NCBI GenBank assembly: GCA_002281555.1
Contig: NCGJ01000010.1
Location: 196,190-260,189, forward strand
From: Hydrogenophilales bacterium 28-61-23
GTDB lineage: Bacteria; Pseudomonadota; Gammaproteobacteria; Burkholderiales; Thiobacillaceae
Length of the DNA stretch: 64,000 nt
Direction of reading: 5' to 3'
The translations under genes and the position numbers were made by a program. The notes under the pieces are model-generated. The model did not search any database. It saw nothing but the letters and a program-made list of their open reading frames with translations, and had not been told where the DNA came from. Position 1 is the stretch's first letter; each line of letters starts with the position of its first letter. Below are positions 1 to 8,978 of the stretch, piece by piece.

Positions 1-552
1 GCGGGCGCCATCGCCTGCCGGCAACTGATACTGGCGGTGCCGGTGGATGCCGCCGCGGAGTTGCTCAGCATCACTCAGGACGACTCCGCCCTGTCCAGCC
101 TCGCGCGCGATCTGCAGAGTTTCCCGATGTCCAGCAGCGAAGCTCTGGGCGTGGTGCTGGCGGCGGGCAAATCGCCGTTGCCGGCGCTGGCCGGGCTGAT
201 CGCGGATAGCAGCCGCGACGATTTCTGGTCTGTCGTCACGCGCGATCCGGTGCCGCATGACACCTTGCGCGGATTCACCTTCCATTTCCGGCCCGGACGG
301 CTCAACCTGGACACCAAGCTGGCACGCGCCGCGGCCGTGTTGGGCGTGACGCCAGCCGATTTTCTGCATGTGCGCGAAGCGCTGAATCGGCTGCCCGCGC
401 CCAGCGTCGAACATCCGCGCCGCGTGGCCGCAATCGATGCCAGACTGGCGCTTGAGCCGTTGGCGTTGGTCGGCAACTATCTCAATGGCCTGGCGATCGG
501 CGATTGCGCCGAGCGCGCGGCGCGGGAAACCGACCGGCTGTTGGCTCTATAG
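1..552 (+). CDS. hypothetical protein, 5' end outside the window
   Basis: The reading frame is open from base 1, so the N-terminus lies upstream. A GTG at 37 is only an internal candidate start. The visible 183 residues are Ala/Leu-rich and look helical and soluble, with no signal peptide, membrane segment or catalytic motif that I recognise. The stop is 9 bases before the yajL start, so the two are probably co-transcribed. I do not recognise the family and assign no function. It is treated as coding because the opposite strand gives only a Ser/Arg-rich shadow frame. Confidence 0.6.
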   Translation, partial: AGAIACRQLILAVPVDAAAELLSITQDDSALSSLARDLQSFPMSSSEALGVVLAAGKSPLPALAGLIADSSRDDFWSVVTRDPVPHDTLRGFTFHFRPGRLNLDTKLARAAAVLGVTPADFLHVREALNRLPAPSVEHPRRVAAIDARLALEPLALVGNYLNGLAIGDCAERAARETDRLLAL

Positions 553-561
553 GAGAACATC

Positions 562-1113
562 ATGACGAGCGTATTGATTCCCCTGGCGCCCGGTTTTGAA
601 GACCTGGAAGCTGTGACCTTGGTCGATCTGTTGCGTCGCGCCGGCATCGAAGTGGTCATCGCCGGACTGCAACGTGGACTGATCCAGGGTAGCCGAGGCA
701 CCCGGATCGAGCCGGATGCCTATCTCGACGACGTGCTGGCGCGCGATTTCGATCTCATCGCGCTGCCCGGCGGCTTGCCCGGCGCCGAACACCTGCGCGA
801 CGACGCCCGCGTGCAGGCGCTGCTCAAGAAAATGGCCGCCGCCGGCCGCTACACCGCGGCGATTTGCGCCGCGCCGATGGCGCTTGCCAAGGCCGGCCTG
901 CTCGACGGCAAGCACGCCACGGCCTACCCGGGCGTGCTCGAAGCGCTCGATTTGGCCAATACCGAAAGCCGCGCCGACGCGGTCGTGGTCGATGGCAAGG
1001 TGGTCACTTCACAGGGTCCGGGCACGGCGATGGAGTTCGCGCTGACCCTGATCGAATTGCTTGTCGGCGCGGCCATGCGTAAGCAGGTCGAAGCCGGTCT
1101 GGTACGTCTGTAG
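562..1113 (+). CDS. yajL: DJ-1/PfpI family protein, YajL-like
   Basis: This 183-residue protein has the length and layout of the YajL/DJ-1 group. It opens with a Rossmann-like strand and the acidic pocket residues (VLIPLAPGFEDLEAV), has the LPGG turn near residue 70, and carries the nucleophile elbow AAICAAP with the reactive cysteine near residue 103. A TSQGPGTA segment follows near residue 150, as in E. coli YajL. Family members are cytosolic and are described as oxidative-stress chaperones, with disputed deglycase activity on glyoxal adducts. An AGGAGAA ribosome site precedes the ATG. It sits between an unknown gene and a CBS-domain gene in one short run. Confidence 0.88.
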   Translation: MTSVLIPLAPGFEDLEAVTLVDLLRRAGIEVVIAGLQRGLIQGSRGTRIEPDAYLDDVLARDFDLIALPGGLPGAEHLRDDARVQALLKKMAAAGRYTAAICAAPMALAKAGLLDGKHATAYPGVLEALDLANTESRADAVVVDGKVVTSQGPGTAMEFALTLIELLVGAAMRKQVEAGLVRL

Positions 1114-1134
1114 TCAACCCAAGGAGGAAGCACC

Positions 1135-1572
1135 ATGTTGATCCGCGAAGTTATGTCGGTAAAAGCCGGCGTCGAAATCATCAGCGTCGAACCCGATGTT
1201 TCGATTGCCGAAGTCGTCAAACGTATGGCCGTGCATGACGTCGGCTCCTTGGTCGTCATCCGCGACGGCACCTTGATGGGCTTCCTCACCGAGCGCCTTA
1301 TCCTGCGCGGCCTGCACGCGCGCGGTTGCGCTTTGACCGAAGCGAAGGCCAGCGACTTGATGGAAAAGGAACCCCTGGTGGCGACGCTGGACGACTCGGT
1401 CGACTACGCCCGCGATGCGATGACCAAGAGCCATACCAGCCATCTGGTCGTGCTCGACGGCAACAAGCTGTTTGGCGTCATTTCCTTCCACGACGTCGCC
1501 CGCGCCTGCCTGAAAGAAGCCAACTTCGAGAATGCGCTGCTGAAGCGCTACATCAAGCACTGGCCGGAGTAG
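1135..1572 (+). CDS. CBS-domain pair protein
   Basis: The 145-residue protein consists of two CBS motifs, roughly residues 8-60 (VISVEPDVSIAEVVKRM then GSLVVIRDGTLMGFLTER) and 73-128 (PLVATLDDSVDYARDAM then HLVVLDGNKLFGVISFHD). Stand-alone CBS pairs bind adenine nucleotides and act as cytosolic energy or redox sensors. No catalytic or DNA-binding domain is attached, so the partner is unknown. An AAGGAGGAAG ribosome site lies just before the ATG. The gene is the last plus-strand gene before a convergent minus-strand block. Confidence 0.85.
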   Translation: MLIREVMSVKAGVEIISVEPDVSIAEVVKRMAVHDVGSLVVIRDGTLMGFLTERLILRGLHARGCALTEAKASDLMEKEPLVATLDDSVDYARDAMTKSHTSHLVVLDGNKLFGVISFHDVARACLKEANFENALLKRYIKHWPE

Positions 1573-1627
1573 GCCTCCAAAGCCTTGGCGCGGTTATTCG
1601 AGTAGGTCGGTTATAGCGGGCCGCGGA

Positions 1628-2125
1628 TCATCTGATCTGCTCGATATTGAACTTCTTGTCCATGATGGTCGGCACCAGCACGGCGTAGCCCTGGTTCTGC
1701 CAATGCACCAGTTCGACCGGGGCGCTGGGTACGACCTGAACGAAATCCTGCATGTCTTTCAGGCTGTAACCGTAGTCCTGCATGGCCAGGCCGCAGACCT
1801 TGAACTCAATGCCGAGGTCGGCGTAATAGCGCATGCGGTCGACCACATCCTTGTATTTCGCTTCGTTCTTCTTCGCCAGCGTGACCAGTTCGGTGCCATG
1901 CACGACGACCTTGATAGTGTCGGTGTCGTAGTTGTATGGCGGCACCGACAGCGGCAGGATCAGCGAGCGCAGCCAGTACAGCGCGGCGCCCATCTTGGCC
2001 GGGTCGTCGAGAAAGAAATCGAACACCACTTTCGGTGCGGCATAAGGGGTGTTGACCAGCGTGGCATCGGCGCGGGCGTGGACTGAGAACAGCAGGCCGA
2101 ATATCAGGGCGGCGAGGCTTTTCAT
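1628..2125 (-). CDS. exported DsrE-family protein
   Basis: This is a 165-residue protein. I chose the start giving MKSLAALIFGLLF because it has a clear Sec signal peptide (cleavage about VHARA-D) and an AGGAGAT ribosome site; a longer in-frame start has neither. The mature part resembles the secreted DsrE-like family seen in sulfur-metabolising proteobacteria: a strand-helix fold, a VVVHGTELVTL segment, one conserved cysteine in KVCGLAM, and a C-terminal VPTIMDKKF stretch. Family knowledge suggests small sulfur-relay or binding proteins, but the role of the periplasmic forms is unproven. It lies 23 bases downstream of rsgA. Confidence 0.75.
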   Translation of the reverse strand: MKSLAALIFGLLFSVHARADATLVNTPYAAPKVVFDFFLDDPAKMGAALYWLRSLILPLSVPPYNYDTDTIKVVVHGTELVTLAKKNEAKYKDVVDRMRYYADLGIEFKVCGLAMQDYGYSLKDMQDFVQVVPSAPVELVHWQNQGYAVLVPTIMDKKFNIEQIR

Positions 2126-2148
2126 GCGGCGATCTCCTAGATTTGTCG

Positions 2149-3057
2149 CTATGAGGATAGTTGCCCGATCAGGTTTTGATACACCCGCAGCCGGTTCGGC
2201 AGCATGTCGCCGGCTTGCGCGGCGGCCAGCACGGCGCAGCCCGGCTCTTTCAGATGCCGACAGTTGTAGAAACGGCACTGGCCGGCGCGGGCGCGGATTT
2301 CTGGAAAGGCATCCATCAGCGCGGCCTGGCTGAGATGTTGCAGGCCGAATTCCTGCATGCCGGGCGAGTCGATCAGATCGCCGGTATGTTTATCGCCACT
2401 GCTGTTGCCATGCCCCGGCAAGTGGAAGAGACGGGCGTTGGTGGTGGTGTGTTTGCCGGCGTCGAGGGCGTAGGAGATTTCGCCGGTGGCGGCGTTGGCA
2501 TCGGGCACCAGTTTGTTCAGCAAGGTGCTTTTGCCGACGCCGGAACCGCCGACCAGCACGCTGGTTTTGTCGGTTAGATGCGCTCGCAGTTCGGCGAGTT
2601 GGCCCATCTCGCCGCGCGCGGATACGGTGATCTGCGGGTAACCGAGCTGGGCGTAGGTTTCCAGATGGCGAGCCAGGGCGGCGGTTTCAGGCAGGTCGGA
2701 TTTGTTCAGCACGATCAGCACCGGAATGTCCGCGCTCTCGCAGGCAACCAGACAGCGGATCAGCAGTTCTTCGCGGAAGTAGGGCACGGCGGCGACGACG
2801 ACGACGGCTTGATCGAGATTGGCGGCGATCAGCTTGCTGCGGAATTCATCGGAGCGGTACAGCAGGTTGCGGCGCGCTTCGACTTTTTCGATGACGCCGC
2901 TATCGGCATGGGTCAGGTTGAACGCGACCTGATCGCCGCAGACGATGTCGCTTTTCCGGCCTCGGGTGACGCAATCGACGATGTTTTCGCCATCGTCGAC
3001 CAGGAAGTGGCGTCCGTGCGCGGCGACGACGCGGCCGGCGCGCGCGCTATCCGCCAT
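2149..3057 (-). CDS. rsgA: ribosome small-subunit-dependent GTPase A
   Basis: RsgA/YjeQ is a GTPase that checks 30S subunit maturation. The 302-residue protein shows the diagnostic circular permutation: an N-terminal OB-fold region (about 1-70), then G4 NKSD near residue 118, then the P-loop GGSGVGKST near 170, then G3 DSPG near 228. A C-terminal zinc knuckle, CRFYNCRHLKEPGC, follows. The length is typical. Its ATG overlaps the stop of the pterin dehydratase gene upstream (TAATG), so translation of the two is probably coupled. Confidence 0.95.
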   Translation of the reverse strand: MADSARAGRVVAAHGRHFLVDDGENIVDCVTRGRKSDIVCGDQVAFNLTHADSGVIEKVEARRNLLYRSDEFRSKLIAANLDQAVVVVAAVPYFREELLIRCLVACESADIPVLIVLNKSDLPETAALARHLETYAQLGYPQITVSARGEMGQLAELRAHLTDKTSVLVGGSGVGKSTLLNKLVPDANAATGEISYALDAGKHTTTNARLFHLPGHGNSSGDKHTGDLIDSPGMQEFGLQHLSQAALMDAFPEIRARAGQCRFYNCRHLKEPGCAVLAAAQAGDMLPNRLRVYQNLIGQLSS

Positions 3058-3401
3058 TACAGCTCGAACAGTGCATCGATCTTGGCGGCGCAGATGAAGT
3101 CGGATTCGGACAGGCCGTTAATGGCGTGGGTGATGTATTCGACCCGGCAGGTGTTGTAACCGACCGCGAGGTCGGGGTGGTGGCCCTGCTGGTGCGAGAC
3201 CCAGGCCACGGCGTTGACGAAGGTCATCGTGATGTAGTGGTCGGCGAATTTGAAATCGCGCCGCAGTTTGCCGTCCAGCACTTGCCAGTCGGCGGCGAGC
3301 TTGGGCATCAGAGCGCTGATTTCATCGGCGCTCAGCGGCGGAATGCCGCCTTCGCACGGCTTGCATTTGCCTTTGGAGAGATCGCAGAAGGTATCGGTCA
3401 T
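3057..3401 (-). CDS. phhB: pterin-4a-carbinolamine dehydratase
   Basis: The 114-residue protein carries the PCD/DCoH signature: helix residues followed by HQQGHHPDLAVGYNTCRV and the AINGLSESD tail. It dehydrates 4a-hydroxytetrahydropterin formed by aromatic amino acid hydroxylases. In many bacteria without such hydroxylases its role is uncertain. I chose the MTDTFCDL start because residues encoded further upstream come from a palindromic repeat and look non-coding. The N-terminal stretch FCDLSKGKCKPCEGG has three cysteines, as in several bacterial members. The stop overlaps the rsgA start. Confidence 0.92.
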   Translation of the reverse strand: MTDTFCDLSKGKCKPCEGGIPPLSADEISALMPKLAADWQVLDGKLRRDFKFADHYITMTFVNAVAWVSHQQGHHPDLAVGYNTCRVEYITHAINGLSESDFICAAKIDALFEL

Positions 3402-3455
3402 GGGGGAGCCATTTTGGGTGAGGGGTGAAGGGGGGGGAAGAGTGGAAAGTGACCT

Positions 3456-3530
3456 CGCCGCTGCGCGGCTCGAGTGAAATGTGAGCTCACAATGTTTCAC
3501 ATTTCACGTTTCACTAGCGGCGCAGCCGCT
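3456..3530. repeat. small palindromic dispersed repeat, copy A
   Basis: This is an imperfect inverted repeat. The left arm has cgccgctgcgcgg and gtgaaatgtga. The right arm reads the complement, cacatttcacgtttcac followed by agcggcgcagccgc. An 18-base block, tcacatttcacgtttcac, is shared exactly with copy B near 8553. It lies between the small cytochrome gene and the pterin dehydratase start and may fold into a hairpin that affects readthrough between these minus-strand genes. Confidence 0.7.
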
Positions 3531-3538
3531 CCACCGCC

Positions 3539-3856
3539 TTACTTGAATTTGTAGAACTGGCCGTTCAGGTACGCGGCCAGATGCTGTTCGTCTTCCGGGA
3601 ACAGTTGGTTACCGAGCATGGCGTTACAGGTGGTGACCTGCTGCGCCAGGGCGGCAGCCGATTTCACGCGGTGGTCTTTGCGGGTGTAAATCTTGCTGCC
3701 GTCGCCGCCGAATTTGCCGATATGGCAGCCGGCGCATTGTTTGTCATGCGTGGCCTTGCCGGCTTTCGGGTCGCCTTTTTCGAACGGGGCGGCGAAAGCG
3801 GGGGCGATCAACATGGGGGTGGCGGCGAGCGCCAGAATAATGGTCAGGGTCTTCAT
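3539..3856 (-). CDS. small exported cytochrome c (class I-like)
   Basis: The 105-residue protein has a Sec signal peptide (MKTLTIILALAATPMLIAPAFA) and one heme-attachment motif, CAGCH, near residue 40 of the precursor. A distal methionine candidate is in TCNAMLGNQLFPEDE, which matches the AYLN-type C-terminal helix of small monoheme cytochromes c. It should be a periplasmic electron carrier; the partner is not evident. The start is supported by a GAGGAG ribosome site 8 bases upstream. It lies 25 bases downstream of the M48 protease gene on the same strand. Confidence 0.85.
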   Translation of the reverse strand: MKTLTIILALAATPMLIAPAFAAPFEKGDPKAGKATHDKQCAGCHIGKFGGDGSKIYTRKDHRVKSAAALAQQVTTCNAMLGNQLFPEDEQHLAAYLNGQFYKFK

Positions 3857-3881
3857 GGGTGACTCCTCTGGTTGAAACAAA

Positions 3882-5168
3882 TCAGACCTGTATAGGCCTC
3901 AGGTCGCGGGGTTGAGTAGCGTAAGACTCCAGTTTCCCGATTCGTTCCGCGGCTTTCGGGTGGCTGTCGTAGAACAGCGAATAGATCGGGTCTGGTGTTA
4001 GCGTGGCGGCGTTGTCGCGATACATCCGCACCAGGGCGGAAATCAGGTGGCCGGGTTGGGTGAGTTGGGCGGCGAAGGCATCGGCTTCGAATTCATGCTT
4101 GCGCGAGAACAGGCTCATCAGCGGCGACAGCGGGAACATGAACACCGGCAGGGCCAGGAAGAACAGTGCCAGCGCGGTGGCGTCGGTCTGGCTGGCGACG
4201 CCGAGGCCGCTGTAGAACCAGCTTGCTTCCTTGAGCGCGGCGAGCAGGCCGAGCATGACCAGACTCAGGATGAACATCAGCGCGATGCGTTTGACGATAT
4301 GGCGGCGCTTGAAATGGCCGAGTTCGTGCGCCAGCACGGCTTCGATCTGTTCCGGGCCGAGTTGCGACAGCAGGGTGTCGTAGAACACGATGCGCTTGTT
4401 CTTTCCCAGACCGGTGAAGTAGGCGTTGCCGTGGCTGGAGCGGCGCGAGCCATCCATCACGAAGACGCCGCTGGCGTGGAAGCCGGCGCGGGCGAGCAGG
4501 GCTTCGATGCGCTGTTTCAGGTTCTCGTCGGCCAGCGGCGTGAACTTGTTGAACAGCGGCGCGATGACGGTCGGGTAAACGGTCAGGATCAGCAGGTTGA
4601 AGACCATCCACACCGCCCAGACCCATAACCACCAGCTTGCGCCCATGATGCCCATCAGCCAGAGCACCAGCAGGATCAGCGGGCCGCCGAGGGCTGCGCC
4701 GAGCAGGGTCTGTTTGAGCAGGTCGGCGAGAAAACCGGCCGGGGTCTGGCGATTGAAGCCGAAGCGGGATTCGATGCGGAACTGGCGATAGAAATCGAGT
4801 GGCAGTTCGAGCGCGCCGCCGATCAGGGTCAGGCCGAGCAACAGGCCGACGCCGGCCAGCAGCGGTTGCGAGTCGGCAACCGAAACAACGCCGGAGATGC
4901 TGTCATGCAGCCATTGCAGGCCGCCGCCGAGGGTGAACCAGTACAACAACACGCCTTCCAGCGCCAGACCGAGCAGGCCGACGCGGGCTTTGGCCAGCGT
5001 GTAGGCGGCGGCTTTTCGATGTTCTTCCAGCGGGATGCTGGCGGCGAAGGCGGCCGGCGGGGTGTCGCGATGCAACCAGACATGACGCATCTGACGCAGC
5101 AGCAACCACAGTTTGAGTCCGAATGCGATACAGAATGCGGCTAAAAAAACACTTTGAAATGAAGGCAT
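3882..5168 (-). CDS. M48-family membrane metalloprotease (Ste24/CAAX protease 1-like)
   Basis: This is a 428-residue integral membrane protein with several long hydrophobic segments (N-terminal near 5-20, 65-85, 100-120, 150-195, 290-340). The zinc site HELGH lies near residue 282 (VLAHELGHFKRRH), and the third ligand region, KHEFEADAFA, near 354. Both match M48A peptidases. The bacterial relatives degrade or process membrane proteins; CAAX substrates are not expected in bacteria. It is the first gene of a minus-strand run and divergent from orn, with a 104-base shared promoter region. Confidence 0.9.
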   Translation of the reverse strand: MPSFQSVFLAAFCIAFGLKLWLLLRQMRHVWLHRDTPPAAFAASIPLEEHRKAAAYTLAKARVGLLGLALEGVLLYWFTLGGGLQWLHDSISGVVSVADSQPLLAGVGLLLGLTLIGGALELPLDFYRQFRIESRFGFNRQTPAGFLADLLKQTLLGAALGGPLILLVLWLMGIMGASWWLWVWAVWMVFNLLILTVYPTVIAPLFNKFTPLADENLKQRIEALLARAGFHASGVFVMDGSRRSSHGNAYFTGLGKNKRIVFYDTLLSQLGPEQIEAVLAHELGHFKRRHIVKRIALMFILSLVMLGLLAALKEASWFYSGLGVASQTDATALALFFLALPVFMFPLSPLMSLFSRKHEFEADAFAAQLTQPGHLISALVRMYRDNAATLTPDPIYSLFYDSHPKAAERIGKLESYATQPRDLRPIQV

Positions 5169-5272
5169 TAGCGATGATCAGGTGACGATTTTGGGGCGAT
5201 TATGCCACAATGCGGCAGTCCTAAATCCGGGCCGCCAAGGCGGTCTTTCTTGTCACTACGCGGTAACTACAC

Positions 5273-5824
5273 ATGCCCCAAAACAATACTCATCTGGTCT
5301 GGGTCGACATGGAAATGTCGGGCTTGAATCCCGACACCGATGTCGTACTCGAAGTCGCTCTGATCGTCACCGACAAGGATCTCAATCTGGTCGAGGAAGG
5401 CCCGGTTCTGGTATTGCATCAATCCGATGCCGTGCTGGACGGGATGGATAGCTGGAACAAAGGCACGCATGGCAAATCCGGCCTGATCGACAAGGTGAAA
5501 GCTTCCACGCTGAGCGAAGCCGATGTCTCCGCGCGCATGATCGAGTTTATGAAACAGCATGTGGAGGCGCGCATGTCGCCGATGTGCGGCAATTCCATCT
5601 GCCAGGATCGCCGCTTCATGGCGCGCCATCTGCCCGATCTGGAAGCTTATTTCCATTACCGCAATCTGGATGTGTCGACCTTGAAGGAACTGGCCGGGCG
5701 CTGGCGGCCGGAACTCAAGGACGGTTTCAAAAAGGCCAACAGCCATACCGCGCTGGCCGACATCCAGGAGTCGATCGAAGAACTCAAGTATTACCGCGAG
5801 CATTTCATCAAAATGGCCGCGTAG
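5273..5824 (+). CDS. orn: oligoribonuclease
   Basis: Orn is a 3'-to-5' exonuclease that finishes degradation of short RNAs and hydrolyses pGpG, the product of c-di-GMP breakdown, to GMP. The 183 residues show the DEDDh set: VDMEMSGL near residue 11, ICQDRRFM near 109, and HTALADI near 160. Length is typical. It links functionally to the c-di-GMP enzymes at 17-26 kb, since EAL phosphodiesterases release pGpG. A possible -10 element (cacaat, about 5209) lies upstream. Confidence 0.96.
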   Translation: MPQNNTHLVWVDMEMSGLNPDTDVVLEVALIVTDKDLNLVEEGPVLVLHQSDAVLDGMDSWNKGTHGKSGLIDKVKASTLSEADVSARMIEFMKQHVEARMSPMCGNSICQDRRFMARHLPDLEAYFHYRNLDVSTLKELAGRWRPELKDGFKKANSHTALADIQESIEELKYYREHFIKMAA

Positions 5825-5935
5825 GGCGCGCCGAGCTTGCGAACCGTGTCGCGGTTGTGAGCGATGCGGCTCGTGCCGCGCCGCGCCGCATCCTACGGTC
5901 TTGATGCCGACAGCGAATCAGAGAAAGGAAACCCC

Positions 5936-8488
5936 ATGAAACCCGGCACACCCTTCGTTGTTGAAGTCAACCCGCGCATCCCACGCCGTTTGTCGCGCCT
6001 GTCCGAACTGGCCGACAACCTCTGGTATGGCTGGGATCGGCCCAGCCGCACGCTGTTTGCGCGTTTGCATCCGGGGCTCTGGGATGCGGTCAATCACAAC
6101 CCGAAGGCGTTTCTGAAGCGGGTCGATGAAGAGCGTCTGACCGAGGCGGCGGAAGACCACATCTTCCTGGGCAGTTACAACCGCGTGCTGTCGGCGTTCG
6201 ATACCTACATGAGCGAGCCGCTCAAGCGCGACATGCAGCTCGATCTGCATCCGGGCGACCTGATCGCCTACTTCTGCGCCGAGTTCGGTTTCCACGAGGG
6301 CTTTCCGGTCTACTCCGGCGGCTTGGGCATTCTCGCCGGCGATCATTGCAAGTCGGCTTCGGACATGCGTTTGCCGTTCATCGCCGTCGGGCTGCTCTAC
6401 CGCCAGGGCTATTTCTTCCAGCGCATCGACAACGACGGCAACCAGATCGCCAATTACACCGATTCCGATTTCGACGATCTGCCGGTACACCCGGCCATGC
6501 GCGAAGACGGTTCCGAGGTGCACATCCAGATCGAACTGCCCGGCCGCGTGCTGGAAGTGAAGGTCTGGGAAGCGCATGTCGGACATGTGCGTTTATGCCT
6601 GCTCGATACCGATCTGCCATCCAACGGCGCCGAGGATCGATACATCACGCACCAGTTGTATGGCGGCGACAAGCACACGCGGATTCAGCAGGAGATCGTG
6701 CTCGGCGTTGGCGGCATGCGCGCGTTGCAGGAACTGGATATCAAGCCGACCGCGTATCACATCAACGAAGGCCATGCCGCCTTCATGGTGCTGGAGCGGG
6801 TGCGCCGCAAGGTGAAGGACGGACTCTCCTACCATGCCGCGCTGGAGGCGGTGGCGGCCAGTACCGTGTTCACCACGCACACGCCGGTGCCGGCTGGGCA
6901 TGACCATTTCGGCGAAGAGATGGTGTGGGACTACTTCAGCCATTGTTGCAACGACCTGGGCGTCAGCCGCAGCGAGTTCATGCGCCTGGGCGGCGCCGAG
7001 CAAGGCCAGGACTTCAATATGACCAAGCTGGCTTTGCACGGCTCGCGCCATCACAACGGCGTCTCGCGCATCCACGGCCAGGTGTCGTCGCACATTCTGT
7101 CCGACATGTGGCCGCAGCTGTCGCCGGAAGACTCGCCGATCGACTACATCACCAATGGCGTCCACGTCTCCACCTTCCTGGCCCAGGAATGGCAAGACCT
7201 GTTCGATAACAAGCTCGGCTACGAATGGCGCCGGCGGCTGACCGATGTCGAGTTCTGGCAGAAGGTCGAGTCGATTCCCGATCACCATTTCTGGTCCGTG
7301 CATCAGGCGCTCAAGTCGCAGATGTTGCACTCGGTGCGCTTCCGCATTACCCAGCAGCACCTGCGCAATCACGGTTCCGAGGCGCACCTGGAGCGCATGC
7401 TCAAGTTCGCCAACCCGCTCGATCCGAATGTGCTGACCATCGGCTTCGCGCGCCGTTTCGCCACCTACAAGCGCGCCACGCTGATGTTCGAAAACATGGA
7501 CTGGATGCGCCAGATCATCAACGACGCCGACCGGCCGGTGTTGTTCATCTTCGCCGGCAAGGCGCACCCGGCCGACAAACCCGGCCAGGAGTTGATACGC
7601 CGCATCCATGAAATTTCACGCTGGCCCGAGTTCGAGGGCAAGTTGCTGATGGTGGAAGGCTACGACCTCGGCTTCGCCCGGCGACTGGTTTCCGGTTGCG
7701 ATGTCTGGCTGAACAACCCGATCTACCCGCTCGAGGCGTCCGGCACGTCCGGCATGAAGGCGGCGATGAACGGCGTCATCAACCTGTCCGTCACCGACGG
7801 CTGGTGGGAAGAGGGTTACGACGGCGCCAACGGCTGGGCGATCAAACCGGCGCCGGATAACTATGACGATGCGCGCCGCAATCGGGAAGACAGCCAGACA
7901 CTGTATGAACTGCTGCAGGATCAGGTCATTCCAATGTATTACCGCCGCCATGAACTGGGCTTTTCCGCCGAATGGGTGCGCATGGCGAAGCGCTCGATCA
8001 TCACCTTGTTGCCGCGCTTCAACTCCACCCGCATGGTCACCGAGTACGTCAACAAGTTTTACGGTCCGGCCTCGCGCCAATGGCGGCGTTATTCGGAAGG
8101 CGGCTTCGAGGCGGCGCAAAGCGTGGCGGCCTGGAAGAGCAAGGTGCGGGCGGCTTGGGCTGGCGTGTCGATTCGACGCATCGAAGAACCGCTCAAACGC
8201 ATCACCTATGGCGAAAGCATCGAGCTCAAGGTGGCGGTGAAACTGAATGGCCTGGCGCCGGAAGACGTGCGCGTCGAAGTGCTGGTCGGCCGCGCTTCCA
8301 AACAGGGCCAGGACAAGGACGTGCAAGCCGTGCCGATGCGGCCGGAAGCTTCAGTGGACAACGAATGCCTGTACCGGCTTGAGTTGACGCCGGAACTGTG
8401 CGGAAAACTGCTTTACCGGGTGCGCATCTACCCCCATCACGAACTGCTCACGCACCCGTTCGAGACCGGGTTGATGATATGGCTGTGA
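5936..8488 (+). CDS. glgP: alpha-glucan phosphorylase
   Basis: The 850-residue protein is of the long type that begins with a DUF3417 region (SELADNLWYGWDRPSRTLF). The catalytic body includes SGGLGILAGDHCKSASD near residue 125 and INEGHAAF near 280. The C-terminal pyridoxal-phosphate region is EASGTSGMKAAMNG near 600, where the lysine holds PLP. It phosphorolyses glycogen or maltodextrin to glucose-1-phosphate in the cytosol. I chose ATG 5936 because it follows a GAAAGGAA ribosome site; the in-frame start at 5864 adds unrelated residues. It is apparently monocistronic, with no glg neighbours. Confidence 0.92.
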   Translation: MKPGTPFVVEVNPRIPRRLSRLSELADNLWYGWDRPSRTLFARLHPGLWDAVNHNPKAFLKRVDEERLTEAAEDHIFLGSYNRVLSAFDTYMSEPLKRDMQLDLHPGDLIAYFCAEFGFHEGFPVYSGGLGILAGDHCKSASDMRLPFIAVGLLYRQGYFFQRIDNDGNQIANYTDSDFDDLPVHPAMREDGSEVHIQIELPGRVLEVKVWEAHVGHVRLCLLDTDLPSNGAEDRYITHQLYGGDKHTRIQQEIVLGVGGMRALQELDIKPTAYHINEGHAAFMVLERVRRKVKDGLSYHAALEAVAASTVFTTHTPVPAGHDHFGEEMVWDYFSHCCNDLGVSRSEFMRLGGAEQGQDFNMTKLALHGSRHHNGVSRIHGQVSSHILSDMWPQLSPEDSPIDYITNGVHVSTFLAQEWQDLFDNKLGYEWRRRLTDVEFWQKVESIPDHHFWSVHQALKSQMLHSVRFRITQQHLRNHGSEAHLERMLKFANPLDPNVLTIGFARRFATYKRATLMFENMDWMRQIINDADRPVLFIFAGKAHPADKPGQELIRRIHEISRWPEFEGKLLMVEGYDLGFARRLVSGCDVWLNNPIYPLEASGTSGMKAAMNGVINLSVTDGWWEEGYDGANGWAIKPAPDNYDDARRNREDSQTLYELLQDQVIPMYYRRHELGFSAEWVRMAKRSIITLLPRFNSTRMVTEYVNKFYGPASRQWRRYSEGGFEAAQSVAAWKSKVRAAWAGVSIRRIEEPLKRITYGESIELKVAVKLNGLAPEDVRVEVLVGRASKQGQDKDVQAVPMRPEASVDNECLYRLELTPELCGKLLYRVRIYPHHELLTHPFETGLMIWL

Positions 8489-8510
8489 ACGGGAATCGGG
8501 GGAAGTGATG

Positions 8511-8585
8511 CGCCGCTGCGCGACTTCGGTGAAATGTGAAATGTCCCGCCAATCACATTTCACGTTTCACATTTCATGTTTCACC
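8511..8585. repeat. small palindromic dispersed repeat, copy B
   Basis: This is the second copy of the element at 3456-3530. It has the cgccgctgcgcg arm, then gtgaaatgtgaaatg, then the complement tcacatttcacgtttcac and a further atttcatgtttcac unit. It sits between the phosphorylase stop and the crcB start. It also supplies an ATG at 8576 that could be mistaken for the crcB start. Confidence 0.7.
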
Positions 8586-8593
8586 ACGTTTTC

Positions 8594-8971
8594 ATGACCG
8601 CCTTCCTCGCCATCGGACTAGGCGCCGCCATCGGCGCCTGGCTGCGCTGGGGCCTGGGTTTATGGCTGAATCCGATTTTCCCGACGCTGCCCTACGGCAC
8701 GCTCGCCGCCAACCTGATCGGCGGTTATCTGGTCGGCCTGGCGGTCGCTTATTTCGCCCAGCATCCTGGCCTGCCGCCGGAATGGCGCTTGTTCGCCATC
8801 ACCGGTTTTCTCGGCGGCCTGACCACGTTTTCCACCTTCTCCGCCGAAGTCTTCACGTTGATCAGCCGCAATCAGCTCGGCTGGGCGCTGACTGCGGCAT
8901 CGGCGCATCTGTTCGGCTCACTGGCGCTGACGGCGCTGGGCGTATGGACGTTCAAACTGGTTCGGGGGTAA
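8594..8971 (+). CDS. crcB: fluoride exporter FluC/CrcB
   Basis: CrcB forms dual-topology dimeric fluoride channels in the inner membrane. The 125-residue protein has four hydrophobic segments and the family motifs [10 protein letters not shown] at the N-terminus, [14 protein letters not shown] near residue 35, and [15 protein letters not shown] near 70, which contains the pore Phe/Thr/Ser residues. I prefer ATG 8594 over 8576 because the upstream codons fall inside the palindromic repeat and the family begins at this point. No fluoride riboswitch was recognised upstream. A DUF190 gene follows 7 bases downstream, a common pairing. Confidence 0.93.
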   Translation: MTAFLAIGLGAAIGAWLRWGLGLWLNPIFPTLPYGTLAANLIGGYLVGLAVAYFAQHPGLPPEWRLFAITGFLGGLTTFSTFSAEVFTLISRNQLGWALTAASAHLFGSLALTALGVWTFKLVRG

Positions 8972-8978
8972 GCAAATC

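Noticed and set aside
8521-8593. Fluoride riboswitch before crcB
   Set aside because: The leader is occupied by the palindromic repeat and I could not place the conserved fluoride aptamer core.
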